Notes: generated by a model not told the origin, from the letters alone. Shown: positions 52,583-61,927, numbered from the stretch's first letter. The stretch: 64,000 nt of DNA from Palleronia sp. THAF1 (GCF_009363795.1 NZ_CP045420.1:1593001-1657000); one strand, 5' to 3'. Numbers and translations: made by a program.

Positions 52583-53845
52583 ATGTACCGGGTCTGGACC
52601 TTTCTGGAGAACTACGTCTGGACGCTGGGCATAGGTGCCCTTCTGGCGATGGTGTTGGCGAACCTCACGCCTGGGCTTTACGCCTATCTGACCGCCTTCC
52701 CGATCAGCTTCGGCGACTATGTCGGCCAAGATGCGGGCGTCTGGCTCACGCAGCATGGCACGCGCTTCGGCATCCCGGATCTGGGTGATGTGCGCCGCGT
52801 TCTGACGGTGTCCGAGGCCGTGACCAAACTTGGCATGTCCCTGTTCCTATTCCTCGCCGCCAAGGAGTTGTGGGAGGCATTGGTTCTGGACCACGGAGCT
52901 TTGCGGGGTTCGGACGCAATCCTGCCCATCGGCGTGGCCATTGGCGGCATGGCGGGCGCGGCGGTGGTCTATCTGGCGCTGAACGCGGCCTTCGGGTTGG
53001 ACGCGCAGGCAGGCTGGGCAATCCCGGTCGGCACGGATATCGCGGTGGCCTACATTCTGGGGCGCGCTGCATTCGGCGCGAAGCACCCTGCCCTGCGGTT
53101 GCTGTTGGTCATGGCGGTGGCGGACGATGCGCTGTCGGTTCTGATCCTGGCCATCTTCCATGTGCAATCCTCGATCCAGCCCCTGTGGCTTTTACTTGCA
53201 GCCCTAGCCGGGGGTTTGGCCTATGGGCTGGCGAACTGGCTGCCCCGGCGGCTGGATGGGGCCGATCCCGTGAAACCCGCTCAGACTGCCGTTCGACTGC
53301 GCCTTGGCCTGCTGCCTTACGTGGTCGCCGGTGCCGTTAGCCTGTTCGCGGTCACGCGGTCGGGCCTGCACCCTGCCCTAGGCCTGTTGCCGGTGCTGCC
53401 CGCCCTGCCCCATGCGGATCGCGCCTTCGGCGTTTTCGCCTCTGCCGAACGCTTCCTGCATGACCTTCTGAACCGCGCCGAGCAGATGCTGCGCTATCCC
53501 GTCGGCGTCGTTCTGTTCCTCTTCGCGTTCTGCCAAGCAGGCGTGCCCGTCGCAACATTCGGCCTGCTGTCGCTGACGGTCATCCTTGCCATGCTTCTGG
53601 GCAAGCCGCTGGGTGTGCTTGCGGGCGGCTGGGTCGTCGCGAAAGCGGGCGGGCCTGTCGCAGCACAGGGTATCCTGCCGCGTGTCGCACTGGTTGCGGG
53701 CGCAAGTCTGACCATGTCGCTTCTACTGGCGGATGCCAGTCAGCTTACCGTCGAACAGTCGCAATCCGCGCGTTTGGGCGTTCTGGTGGGACTGGTATTT
53801 CTATCCGTCGCCGCCCGCAGTCTTGGCGCGCGCCTGCCCGCCTAG
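52583..53845 (+). CDS. nhaA: Na+/H+ antiporter NhaA
   Basis: This 420-residue integral membrane protein has about twelve helices. It carries the NhaA segments GWAIPVGTDIAVAYILG and LLLVMAVADDALSVLILAIF, where the two Asp form the ion-binding site. It exchanges Na+ for H+ at the inner membrane, which fits a marine salt-adapted bacterium. The gene is flanked by the UDG-like gene (divergent) and kpsT. Confidence 0.93.
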   Translation: MYRVWTFLENYVWTLGIGALLAMVLANLTPGLYAYLTAFPISFGDYVGQDAGVWLTQHGTRFGIPDLGDVRRVLTVSEAVTKLGMSLFLFLAAKELWEALVLDHGALRGSDAILPIGVAIGGMAGAAVVYLALNAAFGLDAQAGWAIPVGTDIAVAYILGRAAFGAKHPALRLLLVMAVADDALSVLILAIFHVQSSIQPLWLLLAALAGGLAYGLANWLPRRLDGADPVKPAQTAVRLRLGLLPYVVAGAVSLFAVTRSGLHPALGLLPVLPALPHADRAFGVFASAERFLHDLLNRAEQMLRYPVGVVLFLFAFCQAGVPVATFGLLSLTVILAMLLGKPLGVLAGGWVVAKAGGPVAAQGILPRVALVAGASLTMSLLLADASQLTVEQSQSARLGVLVGLVFLSVAARSLGARLPA

Positions 53846-53976
53846 CATCAAGGGATCGGCAACAAAGCCCGCTACATCTTGCCGATTGGCACCAATCCGG
53901 GCCATATTATCGTCAGATTACGCGCCTATTGTCGCGCCATGACCACCATTCTGCGTGGTCCCTCCGCTTGGAAGCC

Positions 53977-54636
53977 ATGATCGAATTCGACAATGTCTCG
54001 AAGTCCTTTTGGACCGGAACGCAGCGCAAGGTGATCCTTGATCGCGCCTCTTTCCGCGTCGAGGTCGGCAATTCGCTGGGCATCCTTGCGCCGAACGGCA
54101 CCGGGAAGACCACGGTTATCAACATGATGGCCGGTCTGGAAAAACCGGATGAAGGCGACATCCGCCGTACCAGCCGCATTTCTTTCCCGCTGGGCTTCAT
54201 GGGCGGCGTCATCAACAAGCTGTCCGCGACCGAAAACGCACGCTTCATCGCGCGGCTGTACAATCTGGACCCGGACTACCTGGAAGCCTTCTGCCGCTGG
54301 CTGTGCAATCTTGGTGAATACTTCGACATGCCCGTTGGCACCTACTCTGCAGGGATGCGCTCGCGCCTTAGCTTTGCGCTGCTACTGGCGTTGGACTTCG
54401 ACATCTACCTGATCGACGAAGGCATGCCGGCCACCACGGACGTCGAGTTCAACCGCCGCGCCGGCCAGATCCTGCGTCAGCGGCTGGAAAACACGACGCT
54501 TGTGGTCGTGTCGCACCAAGCTGAAACACTTGAAAAATTCTGTCGTTCTGCCGCCGTTTTGATGAACGGACAGCTGCATATGTTCGACACACTGGAAGAG
54601 GCGAAGCGTCTATATGACTACGAACTCCAAGCCTAA
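53977..54636 (+). CDS. kpsT: capsule ABC transporter ATPase KpsT
   Basis: This 219-residue ATPase has Walker A GILAPNGTGKTTVI, the signature YSAGMRSRLSF in place of LSGGQ, and Walker B DIYLIDEGM, as in KpsT. It energises capsule export across the inner membrane. ATG 53977 (MIEFDNVSKSF) matches the family start; an in-frame TTG at 53929 is not. The stop lies 23 bases inside kpsE. The permease KpsM, its obligatory partner, is not found in the window. Confidence 0.92.
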   Translation: MIEFDNVSKSFWTGTQRKVILDRASFRVEVGNSLGILAPNGTGKTTVINMMAGLEKPDEGDIRRTSRISFPLGFMGGVINKLSATENARFIARLYNLDPDYLEAFCRWLCNLGEYFDMPVGTYSAGMRSRLSFALLLALDFDIYLIDEGMPATTDVEFNRRAGQILRQRLENTTLVVVSHQAETLEKFCRSAAVLMNGQLHMFDTLEEAKRLYDYELQA

Positions 54637-56272
54637 GAAGTTCCGCCTCAAGCGTAGCAACGCCGCCGCCTCGGCGGCAGAGGACGTGGCCGCGAACACG
54701 CCGGCACGCCCGGACGCCGTCGGCACGGAAACCGCCGCGCCCGCGCCTGCGTCGATCCGCATCGCCAAGCGCGACACTGCAAGTGCGACGGACGCGGAGA
54801 CCACCGATGTTGCAACGAAGACCCCTCGTCCCGGCACCGACCTGTCGTCGATCCGCCGTGAAGGTCTGACGGGGCGTCAGCTGCGCATGGCCCGCCGTCT
54901 TGCGCAAAAGCACAATCTATCCGTCACATCGGACTTCGACGCCGTGCGCCAGCTTCGCCTGGCCGGGATCGACCCGTTCGAACGCGCCAACATGCTGGAA
55001 CTCGTCGTGCCGGATGGCAGTGGACCGGTTCAGACAGGACGGGTTCAGCTGCCGCAGACCACGCAGCCGAACGAGGTTCCATCGACCGAGGTGGGCAAGC
55101 CAGAGCCCGCGGCGGCCCCACAATCGCAGATCGCCCAGATTGCCGATATCCAGCGCGATATTGCGCGCCGTCGTCGTCGCAAGCTGGTATTGCTGTTTGC
55201 GCGGTTGGCCTTTTTTGTTGGCCTGCCAACGCTGTTGGCGGGCTATTATTACTTCAACGTCGCCACGCCGATGTACGCCACGAAGACCGAATTCGTCATC
55301 CAGCAGGCCGACAGCGGTGCTGGCGGTGCTATGGGTGGCTTGTTCTCGGGCACGGGCTTCGCGACCAGCCAGGATTCGATCACCGTCCAATCCTATCTGA
55401 CTTCGCGCGATGCGATGTTGCGGCTGGACGAAGACGCAGGCTTCAAGGAGCACTTCAGCCAAGACTGGATCGACCCGATCCAGCGGCTTGAGCCGGACGC
55501 CTCTAATGAGGAGGCCTACGACGTTTACCAAGACAACGTGCAGATCGGGTACGACCCCACCGAAGGCATCGTGAAGATGGAGGTCATCGCCGCCTCGCCC
55601 GACGTATCTGCAGAATATTCAGCGCTTCTGATCGGTTACGCGGAAGAGCGCGTGGACCAGCTGACCCAGCGTCTTCGGGCCGACCAAATGTCCGGCGCGC
55701 GCGAAAGCTTCGAGGAATCGGAAGAAAAGATGCTGGCCGCCCAGACCGCCGTGCTGGAACTGCAGGAACAGCTTGGCGTGCTGGACCCGGTCGCCGAAAG
55801 CGGCTCTGTCATGAGCCAGGTGACCGCGTTCCAGACGCAGCTACGAGAGAAGCGGCTGGAACTGGCCCAGCTTCAGTCCAACCGCCGTCCGAACGAGGCC
55901 CGCGTGGCCGGTGTCGAAGGCGATATCGAACGACTGCAGACCGTGATCGACGATCTGCGTTCAGAGATGACCGACGGTACCACCGGCGTTGCGTCCCTAG
56001 CCCGCGTCTCGGCCCAGCTGCGCATCGCCGAAACCGAACTACAAACACGCACCGCCCTGATGCAGCAGTCCCTACAACAGCTGGAAACCGCCCGAATCGA
56101 GGCGAACCGTCAGGTGCGCTACCTGTCGCTGGGTGTGTCGCCGATCCCGCCGGACGAGCCGACCTATCCGCGCTCGTTCGAAAACACATTGCTGGCATTC
56201 CTGATCTTCTCCGGCATCTACCTGATGCTGTCGCTGACCGCGTCGATCCTGCGCGAACAGGTTTCAAGCTAA
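54614..56272 (+). CDS. kpsE: capsule export inner-membrane protein KpsE
   Basis: This 552-residue protein has an unusually long N-terminal region (about 190 residues) that is Ala/Thr-rich and likely disordered. Two transmembrane helices follow, near 199-218 (LLFARLAFFVGLPTLLAGYY) and at the C-terminus (LLAFLIFSGIYLMLSLTASI). Between them is a periplasmic coiled-coil domain with ESEEKMLAAQTAVLELQEQL and the end motif PPDEPTYPRSFENT. It joins KpsMT to the outer membrane channel. The start overlaps kpsT. Confidence 0.9.
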   Translation: MTTNSKPKKFRLKRSNAAASAAEDVAANTPARPDAVGTETAAPAPASIRIAKRDTASATDAETTDVATKTPRPGTDLSSIRREGLTGRQLRMARRLAQKHNLSVTSDFDAVRQLRLAGIDPFERANMLELVVPDGSGPVQTGRVQLPQTTQPNEVPSTEVGKPEPAAAPQSQIAQIADIQRDIARRRRRKLVLLFARLAFFVGLPTLLAGYYYFNVATPMYATKTEFVIQQADSGAGGAMGGLFSGTGFATSQDSITVQSYLTSRDAMLRLDEDAGFKEHFSQDWIDPIQRLEPDASNEEAYDVYQDNVQIGYDPTEGIVKMEVIAASPDVSAEYSALLIGYAEERVDQLTQRLRADQMSGARESFEESEEKMLAAQTAVLELQEQLGVLDPVAESGSVMSQVTAFQTQLREKRLELAQLQSNRRPNEARVAGVEGDIERLQTVIDDLRSEMTDGTTGVASLARVSAQLRIAETELQTRTALMQQSLQQLETARIEANRQVRYLSLGVSPIPPDEPTYPRSFENTLLAFLIFSGIYLMLSLTASILREQVSS

Positions 56273-56279
56273 GCACACC

Positions 56280-56303
56280 GGAGGGCGGATTTTCCCGCCC
56301 TCC
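56280..56303 (+). terminator. hairpin after kpsE
   Basis: GGAGGGCGG and CCGCCCTCC form a 9-bp stem over a six-base loop directly after the kpsE stop. It is followed by C-rich rather than T-rich sequence, so intrinsic termination is uncertain. Confidence 0.55.
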
Positions 56304-56347
56304 CCCCTTGCCCTCGTCTCGCCACCCACTTAGAACCCGCCCTGCGT

Positions 56348-56422
56348 TGGGGTGTAGCCAAGCGGTAAGGCATCGGTTTTTGGTACCGTGTATCGTAGGT
56401 TCGAATCCTACCACCCCAGCCA
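56348..56422 (+). tRNA. tRNA-Gln (TTG anticodon)
   Basis: The 75-base gene folds with acceptor TGGGGTG/CACCCCA, discriminator G and encoded CCA. The anticodon loop TTTTGGT gives TTG, and the T arm carries TTCGAAT. It lies directly before a tyrosine recombinase gene and is the probable integration target of the island to the right. Confidence 0.95.
56391..56422 (+). other. probable attachment site attL inside the 3' end of tRNA-Gln
   Basis: Tyrosine recombinases encoded next to a tRNA usually recombine into its 3' half. The last part of the tRNA, from the T arm to CCA, is the expected core. The matching copy (attR) is not in the window, as expected if the island is longer than 7.5 kb. Confidence 0.5.
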
Positions 56423-56484
56423 AGTTTCTCTCAAGATACTGAACTCTCTTCGTTTTTCGGCTTCGGCTGAGAATCGGCTCCGCA

Positions 56485-56507
56485 GTGCGACACAAGGGTG
56501 CAACACA
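56485..56507 (+). repeat. tandem GTGC(G/A)ACACA repeats between tRNA-Gln and the integrase
   Basis: GTGCGACACA (56485-56494) and GTGCAACACA (56498-56507) are 13 bases apart, and a related TGCGTCACA follows. Their place between the presumed att core and the integrase gene suggests arm-type integrase binding sites. Confidence 0.4.
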
Positions 56508-56566
56508 TCCCTGCGTCACACGGCGGTAGAAACGGTGTCTGTCGACCTCTCTGGGAGAGAATGTCG

Positions 56567-58387
56567 ATGGGGAAGATCACACATGTCAGCCGCCGGGGCG
56601 CGGTTTATATCTGGCGCCGCCGTTGCCCGCTGCGATCGGGTCGGCAATCCACAGAAATGATGCAGGTCAGTCTGCGGACGCGGGAGTTATCCACAGCCAG
56701 GCGCGTCGGTGCTCTTGTGTCGAATACGGCCGAGCAGATGTATCTCGGCATGGAAAGTGGAACCCTCACCAGAGACGACGTGCGGACCTATCTGGACGCC
56801 GTTGTGACCGAAGAACTGCAGCGGATCGAAGGCGAGCGCTGGGATGAAAGTCCGGCAATTTCGCCGTCCGAATGGCGCGCACGCTGGATGCGGGATCGCG
56901 CGGAAGTCTTCGCGCTTCGGATCGTAGCACAGCGCGGAGAAGCCGCGGATCTCATGGCCGAGGACATGGATGTCTTGCGTGATCAGGGTTTCCGCCCGGA
57001 CGAGATGGGCATGGTCATGGAGAAGATCTTGGACCTGAAGGAGCGCTTCTGGTCCGAAAGCCCGTCGCCGCTGCCGCTCGATCCCGACAAGGTGCTGGGC
57101 CCGCGGGATGTCTCGCACGGCTGGGACCGCCATCTGCGGTCGGCGTCCTTCGAGGGTCGCGCCCGGGCGCTGGAGCGGCTGGATCGCGGCGCGTCCTGGG
57201 CCGACAGATTCGTTGGCGGCGGCGGCCCGGAGCCCCAGCCGACGCTGCCGAACCTTCCCTCGCCGAAAGTCGGCAAGGCCCCTGCCATGTCCCGCTTTGA
57301 ACCCGGGATCGTGACGGTCGCGGATCGTATGACGGCCAAGCTACGGGCGTCCCGGATGAAAGAGAGAGACTTCGACGAGAAGTCCTTCACAAATGGCGAG
57401 CGTCAGAAGGCTCGTGTTCTCGAGCAGTTCGTGGCCGCCACCGGGAAGTTGACCGTCACCGATCTGCGGCAGGAGGACATTGCCTATTACGTCGCCTGCC
57501 TGTCACGGCTGCCGAAGAGCTACAACAAGTCCGAAGCGGACCGCGCGCTGTCCTTCGATCAGCTGATGGAACGCGGCGACGATCTGCCAGACGAGGACGT
57601 CGGGCTGTCGGGAGCCACGGTGAACCGGAACCTGACCTTCATCGGGGCGATGTTGAAGGCCGCGAAGTCGGAAGGCATCCGCCCGGCTGAGGAGATCGAC
57701 CTGACCTGTTTCCGGACAAAGGATCGCCGACTGAAACGCGCGCAACGCCCGGCCTTCACACCCCAAGAAGTCCTTGCAATTTTCGCGCACCCCACATTTC
57801 ACGGCCGTCAAAGCGCCGCCCGTCCCCATGCGCCGGGCAACGAGATCTGCAAGGATGCACTTTACTGGCTACCGTTGATCGCGGCCTATTCAGGGGCACG
57901 CCGCGAGGATATCGCCGGGCTTGAGCTTTGCGACATCAAGATCAGCGCAACGATCCCGCATCTGATCATCCGGCCGAACGTCAATCGCGGCCTGAAGAAC
58001 CCGCAATCGGAACGGCTGCTCCCCCTGCATCCCCACCTGCTCGAGCTGGGTTTCCGAGAGTATTGCGAGGAGACCGCGGCGTCCGGTGAGACTACGGCCT
58101 TCCCGGACCTCAGGCCCTCGGGCGACACCGCCAGCTTCGGAGATGCCCTCCACCATCGCTGGAGCAAACTCCGCAAACGTCAGATCGGCGACGCCCGCGG
58201 CAAGGTGTTCCACAGCTTCCGGCACTACGTCAGCACGTATCTGCAGAACGAGGCCGATTGTCCGGACCTCGTGGTGAAGGACCTCCTAGGGCACCTTGCG
58301 GGCGATATAACCGCCGACCGGTATCGGGATCCGTCGCGGCTGGGAGAGCTTCTGAACGCCGTATGCCGTCTTCCCAGGGTATTCTGA
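56567..58387 (+). CDS. large tRNA-associated tyrosine recombinase (island integrase)
   Basis: This roughly 606-residue protein has a long N-terminal region that includes a mostly helical SAM-like part (about 265-400), and a C-terminal catalytic domain. It has Arg in AYSGARREDIAGLELC, HSFRHYVSTYL (HxxR), and LLGHLAGDITADRYRD with the final His and the nucleophile Tyr. All catalytic residues are present. The start at 56567 (MGKITHVSRR) has GGGAGA upstream at good spacing; ATG 56561 is an alternative. It directly follows tRNA-Gln, so it most likely integrated the genomic island at the right of the window. Confidence 0.9.
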   Translation: MGKITHVSRRGAVYIWRRRCPLRSGRQSTEMMQVSLRTRELSTARRVGALVSNTAEQMYLGMESGTLTRDDVRTYLDAVVTEELQRIEGERWDESPAISPSEWRARWMRDRAEVFALRIVAQRGEAADLMAEDMDVLRDQGFRPDEMGMVMEKILDLKERFWSESPSPLPLDPDKVLGPRDVSHGWDRHLRSASFEGRARALERLDRGASWADRFVGGGGPEPQPTLPNLPSPKVGKAPAMSRFEPGIVTVADRMTAKLRASRMKERDFDEKSFTNGERQKARVLEQFVAATGKLTVTDLRQEDIAYYVACLSRLPKSYNKSEADRALSFDQLMERGDDLPDEDVGLSGATVNRNLTFIGAMLKAAKSEGIRPAEEIDLTCFRTKDRRLKRAQRPAFTPQEVLAIFAHPTFHGRQSAARPHAPGNEICKDALYWLPLIAAYSGARREDIAGLELCDIKISATIPHLIIRPNVNRGLKNPQSERLLPLHPHLLELGFREYCEETAASGETTAFPDLRPSGDTASFGDALHHRWSKLRKRQIGDARGKVFHSFRHYVSTYLQNEADCPDLVVKDLLGHLAGDITADRYRDPSRLGELLNAVCRLPRVF

Positions 58388-59242
58388 CCGATGGGTTGGC
58401 CGCACTGACGGGTTGTTCTCAAAAAAGCGGGACGATTTCCTTGAAAGCGCGAGATCGCCTAAGCGCAAGCGGGGTTATGAAGATGGCAAAGTGGGGTTAT
58501 GAAAGAGGCCCAGGGGTTATGAACGCAACCCGTTTGGACATCGGTGAAATCGAAGTGCCGCTGTCGAGACGAAGCGTTTTGCCTAATCCGGGCGTCTTCG
58601 CACTCATGTCGCGGCGATCCCCAGCGAGGCGCGAAGACGGCTGCAGCAGTTCGCCAATATCTCTCCCCGGGGATCGCTTCTTGATAAAGCCGATCACCGG
58701 CATTCCTTGATCGGCGGATCCGGTTGCCGGACGCCCTCCGCCGGGCCGCCCACCTAAACCCCTTATGACAAACGATGATTTCGGGGCGGTTCTCGCTTCT
58801 CCAAGGACCACCTTCCGCTCAAGGTGTCCAAACCCAAGCACGTCGACCTGCATTTAACCTCAGGGTATCCCGACCCGCGTGTGTTGGCCTGTTCCGCCCC
58901 CGCAGACCCCTGGCAGGAGGTCGCCTTTCGACCCTGGATCGCCTCAACTCGAAGTCTTTCATAAGGCTGTTCGAACTCGTAGTCCCTTATTGAACGACTT
59001 CCATAACCGTGAGTCCGGGGAGGTTATGAAGGATTCTTGGCGATTTGGGGGGGGGCGTTAAAACCCACCGACGCCCGTCTTCGGCATCAGCGAGAAGGTC
59101 TGCTGCCGGACATCGGTGCCAGTACGTGGCGCTGGCAAAGACGCGCGCCGGCGCGGCGGGCCAGTTCCGCCATCCAGTCCTCGTCGCGTCCCTCCGGGCC
59201 GACATGCGCGCCGGTGGTCACGCTGATGCCACGGGATATCCT
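58388..59242. other. poorly coding island DNA with repeats
   Basis: I see no convincing gene in these 855 bases. The region contains three direct GGGGTTATGAA repeats near its left end and related GGTTATGAA-type sequences near its right end (58999-59030). A nine-G run lies at 59047-59055. A minus-strand frame of about 45 codons ending at 59087 encodes SVTTGAHVGPEGRDEDWMAE and looks protein-like, so it may be a gene remnant. Other open frames have no recognisable product. Confidence 0.55.
58471..58523 (+). repeat. three direct GGGGTTATGAA repeats
   Basis: Exact copies at 58471-58481, 58493-58503 and 58513-58523 are spaced 22 and 20 bases apart, about two helical turns. A shorter GGTTATGAA (59022-59030) and an inverted TTCCATAACC (58999-59008) occur about 500 bases to the right. 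They could be transposase-binding end repeats of a decayed element or regulator sites. Confidence 0.65.
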
Positions 59243-60733
59243 TCAGTTAGCATACCATGCCGGACGACGGCCTTTGGGCGTGCCTGGATCTCGTGTCTGT
59301 TCGTTCAGCAGATCCCAGACTGCATACTTGCGGCCATGCGCCTGCCTCAGGCTTTCCTCGAACTTGTCATGTCCGCAAACTTCGCCGTAGTCTTCGATCC
59401 GTGTGTCGGACGCGCGGCAGGCCATGAAGTGCCGCGCCGCGTGGCGATAGCGTTTGGATTTGCCTCCATTCAGGGTGTCTTCGATCAGCTCCCGGCGTAG
59501 CAAGGTCGCCGCCAGCGGGTACTCTGCGTCGAGCGCTTCGGCGGCAGGGGTTAGGACTTCGTAGACATTGCCGTCGAGATCGTCCGCTCGGGCCAGAACG
59601 GACCGGGCGGCGCGGTCGTGCGCGGGCCATTCGATCAGAAGGGCCAGAGCGGTTTCCAGGTCCGGGAAGGTCTCCGCGAAATCCAATGCCCGTTCTTCGG
59701 CCTCCATATCCTCGAAGTCAGGCAGCAGCTTGAGATATTGCCGTAGGTGCGGAGCGCTCAATGTCTCTTCGAACGTCGTGAGAAGGTGGCGCTTGAGATC
59801 TTCGGTCCGGCCCATCGCGACCAGGCAGTCCTCGAACACCGCGTCCAGCTCGGCCCTCGATGGCCTGAAGTTTTTGGCCTCATCGACGGCACAGGCGCGG
59901 GTGACGATCTCGAACGCCTCCTCGCCGCGTCCCGCGTCCAGCAGTCGGCGCGCCACGCCCGGCGCAATGGTGCCAAAGGTCAGCTGCTCGGCGGAGTAGC
60001 GGGCGATGTAGGCGTCCACGTCGCCCTGTGCATCGGCAATGTCGGCCAGGATGATCGACTTGGTCAGACGTCTGTCATCTCGGGCGCGATCCTCTGCGGA
60101 TGATGACAGGCCGTAGCCGCGATACTGCGCGAGGCCCTCGTCGTCGGGTGTCGCCGCGATCCACGCCTCGGTGATCCGCTTCAAATGCTCCAGACCGTCG
60201 TTGCCGAGAGCGGGTGCGGTCGCCGGGATGATCCCGTCGAACTCTCCGTAACCCGCACCGGCCACGGCATCGAGGATGCGGTCCGCTAGCGTGTCTGGGC
60301 CGATCGAGATACTCGGCGAGATATCCGCGATCAGATCCATGGCATCGTCCATGACGCTGCCGATCGACCCATTGCTGTCATACGTCCGCTCGTGGATCGA
60401 CGGTGCGAGTTGCAGGAACGCCCAGAGCAGTTCAAAGGCCTCCGTCGGGTCGTGCAGGGCGACGGTGCCGTCGATTATACGCAGAAGATCCGTGAGGTCC
60501 TTCACCAGGGCGCGCTGCTTGCGCCAATCGACGTAGCTTGTCGACCGCCGCAGGGAGGCGAAGCGTTTGCGAATGTCGGCCGCGACGTCGCTCGGTCCCT
60601 GCGCGGCGCTCAGCTCAAGCCGCGCCCGACGCTGAAGCGCGGCGTTTCCCTTCACCAGATCCATGACAAGCGCCGCGAGCCGTTCGGCCCCGAGCTTCTC
60701 CAGGTTCGCCTTGTTGAGGGTCTTCTTCCCCAT
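59243..60733 (-). CDS. DUF6880-like helical repeat protein
   Basis: This 496-residue protein starts MGKKTLNKANLEKLGAERLA and consists of helical repeats throughout, with several TPR/HEAT-like acidic segments such as ARRLLDAGRGEEAFEIVTRA. The N-terminus resembles the DUF6880 family, which often sits next to SWIM zinc-finger proteins. No SWIM gene is visible here, and the DNA upstream ends at the IS91-type unit. A disrupted two-gene module is possible. The function is unknown. ATG 60733 was chosen over an earlier in-frame ATG at 60778 because the family start fits. Confidence 0.75.
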   Translation of the reverse strand: MGKKTLNKANLEKLGAERLAALVMDLVKGNAALQRRARLELSAAQGPSDVAADIRKRFASLRRSTSYVDWRKQRALVKDLTDLLRIIDGTVALHDPTEAFELLWAFLQLAPSIHERTYDSNGSIGSVMDDAMDLIADISPSISIGPDTLADRILDAVAGAGYGEFDGIIPATAPALGNDGLEHLKRITEAWIAATPDDEGLAQYRGYGLSSSAEDRARDDRRLTKSIILADIADAQGDVDAYIARYSAEQLTFGTIAPGVARRLLDAGRGEEAFEIVTRACAVDEAKNFRPSRAELDAVFEDCLVAMGRTEDLKRHLLTTFEETLSAPHLRQYLKLLPDFEDMEAEERALDFAETFPDLETALALLIEWPAHDRAARSVLARADDLDGNVYEVLTPAAEALDAEYPLAATLLRRELIEDTLNGGKSKRYRHAARHFMACRASDTRIEDYGEVCGHDKFEESLRQAHGRKYAVWDLLNEQTRDPGTPKGRRPAWYAN

Positions 60734-61057
60734 CCTGTAGACTCCGCTCGCCTGCCGATCCCGGAGACAAGGCTGCATGATCGTCGACAGCGGGACAATG
60801 GCGAACGACGCTCCCGCCCCTAAGCCGACCTTTAACTTGGATCAGATTGCTGCAGTCAGCCCGCCAAAGCCGTCATTCGCCGTACTTGATGTCCCCGGTA
60901 GTGATCGGAGGTCCGCTGTGCGGACGAGGACGAAACCGCTCTCGCGGTAGGGGCGCCTGTGGCGGCTGACGTGCGCTGATGCGGGCGGTACGATTTGGTG
61001 GATGGGCATGCCTGTCGGACGATTGGGACCTTCTCAATCCGATGACAGGAGGCTTCC
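60734..61057. other. junction region between the DUF6880-like gene and the IS91-type unit
   Basis: This 324-base stretch has no convincing gene. It should include the promoter of the DUF6880-like gene (minus strand) and the left end of the IS91-type unit, whose AGGAGG ribosome binding site lies just before 61058. IS91 elements have no terminal inverted repeats, so the exact left end cannot be placed. Confidence 0.5.
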
Positions 61058-61927
61058 ATGTCCGATCAACACGTTCCCGCTCTGCGCCGGCGGTTTCTCG
61101 AAGATATGCGCATCAAGGGTCTGCAGCCGAAAACGCAGACCATGTATTTGCGGGCGATGCGCGACTTCACCCGGTTCTTGGGCCGCTCGCCCGACACGGC
61201 GACGCCTGAGGACCTGCGGGCGTTCCAGCTGGACATGTCCGAGAACGGCACCGGCTCGGCGACGTTCAACAACCGGCTGAGCGTACTGGGCTTCTTCTCG
61301 GTGACCTGCGCGCGCGAAGAGATGAAGCGCCACATGCGGTATCAGCGTCTGGCGAAGAAGATTCCGGTGGTGCTCAGCGCCGCGGAGGTCACGCGGATCC
61401 TCGACGTCGCCCCGGGACCCGGCCTGAAGTACCGTGCCGCGTTCAGCGTCGCTTATGGCGGCGGGCTGCGGGCCAGCGAAGTGACCCATCTGCGCGTGCC
61501 CGATATCGACAGCGACCGGATGCTGATCCGCGTCGATCAGGGCAAGGGCCGCAAGGACCGCCACGTGATGCTGTCGCCAAGCCTGCTGACGCTGCTGCGC
61601 GACTACTACTGGGAAGCCCGACCCGCGGGTTGGCTCTTTCCCGGCCGCAACCGGATCGATCCCATCTCGACCCGGCAGTTCAACCGGGCCTTCGGGGCGG
61701 CCTGCGACTTCGCCGAGATCAGGAAGAGGGTCTCGCCGCACACGTTGCGGCACAGCTTTGCGACCCATCTGCTCGAGGGTGGGACCGACATCCGAGTGAT
61801 CCAGGTTCTGCTGGGACATGCCAAGCTGGAGACCACGACGATCTATACAAAGGTAGCGACCAAGGCGATCCAGAGTGTGACCAGCCCGCTCGATCTGCTG
61901 GTGCGACGGGAGGCCGGTCCAGATTAA
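61058..61927 (+). CDS. XerC-like tyrosine recombinase of the IS91-type unit
   Basis: This 289-residue protein has an N-terminal SAM-like domain (LRRRFLEDMRIKGLQPKTQT) and an intact catalytic domain: Arg in GGGLRASEVTHLR, Lys in GKGRKDR, HTLRHSFATHL and LLGHAKLETTTIYTKV. A near-ideal AGGAGG precedes its start. It lies 12 bases upstream of an IS91-type transposase, an arrangement common in IS91-like elements of Alphaproteobacteria. It is complete and could be active even though the transposase is broken. Confidence 0.9.
   Translation: MSDQHVPALRRRFLEDMRIKGLQPKTQTMYLRAMRDFTRFLGRSPDTATPEDLRAFQLDMSENGTGSATFNNRLSVLGFFSVTCAREEMKRHMRYQRLAKKIPVVLSAAEVTRILDVAPGPGLKYRAAFSVAYGGGLRASEVTHLRVPDIDSDRMLIRVDQGKGRKDRHVMLSPSLLTLLRDYYWEARPAGWLFPGRNRIDPISTRQFNRAFGAACDFAEIRKRVSPHTLRHSFATHLLEGGTDIRVIQVLLGHAKLETTTIYTKVATKAIQSVTSPLDLLVRREAGPD

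Noticed and set aside
53929-53976. upstream TTG start for kpsT
   Set aside because: The extra residues are not conserved in KpsT. ATG 53977 matches the family start.
58471-58523. iterons of a replication origin
   Set aside because: No replication initiator gene or DnaA boxes are near, and the setting is an integrated island.
60856-61059. 67-codon minus-strand frame upstream of the recombinase
   Set aside because: It has no ribosome binding site or recognisable domain and overlaps the recombinase leader.
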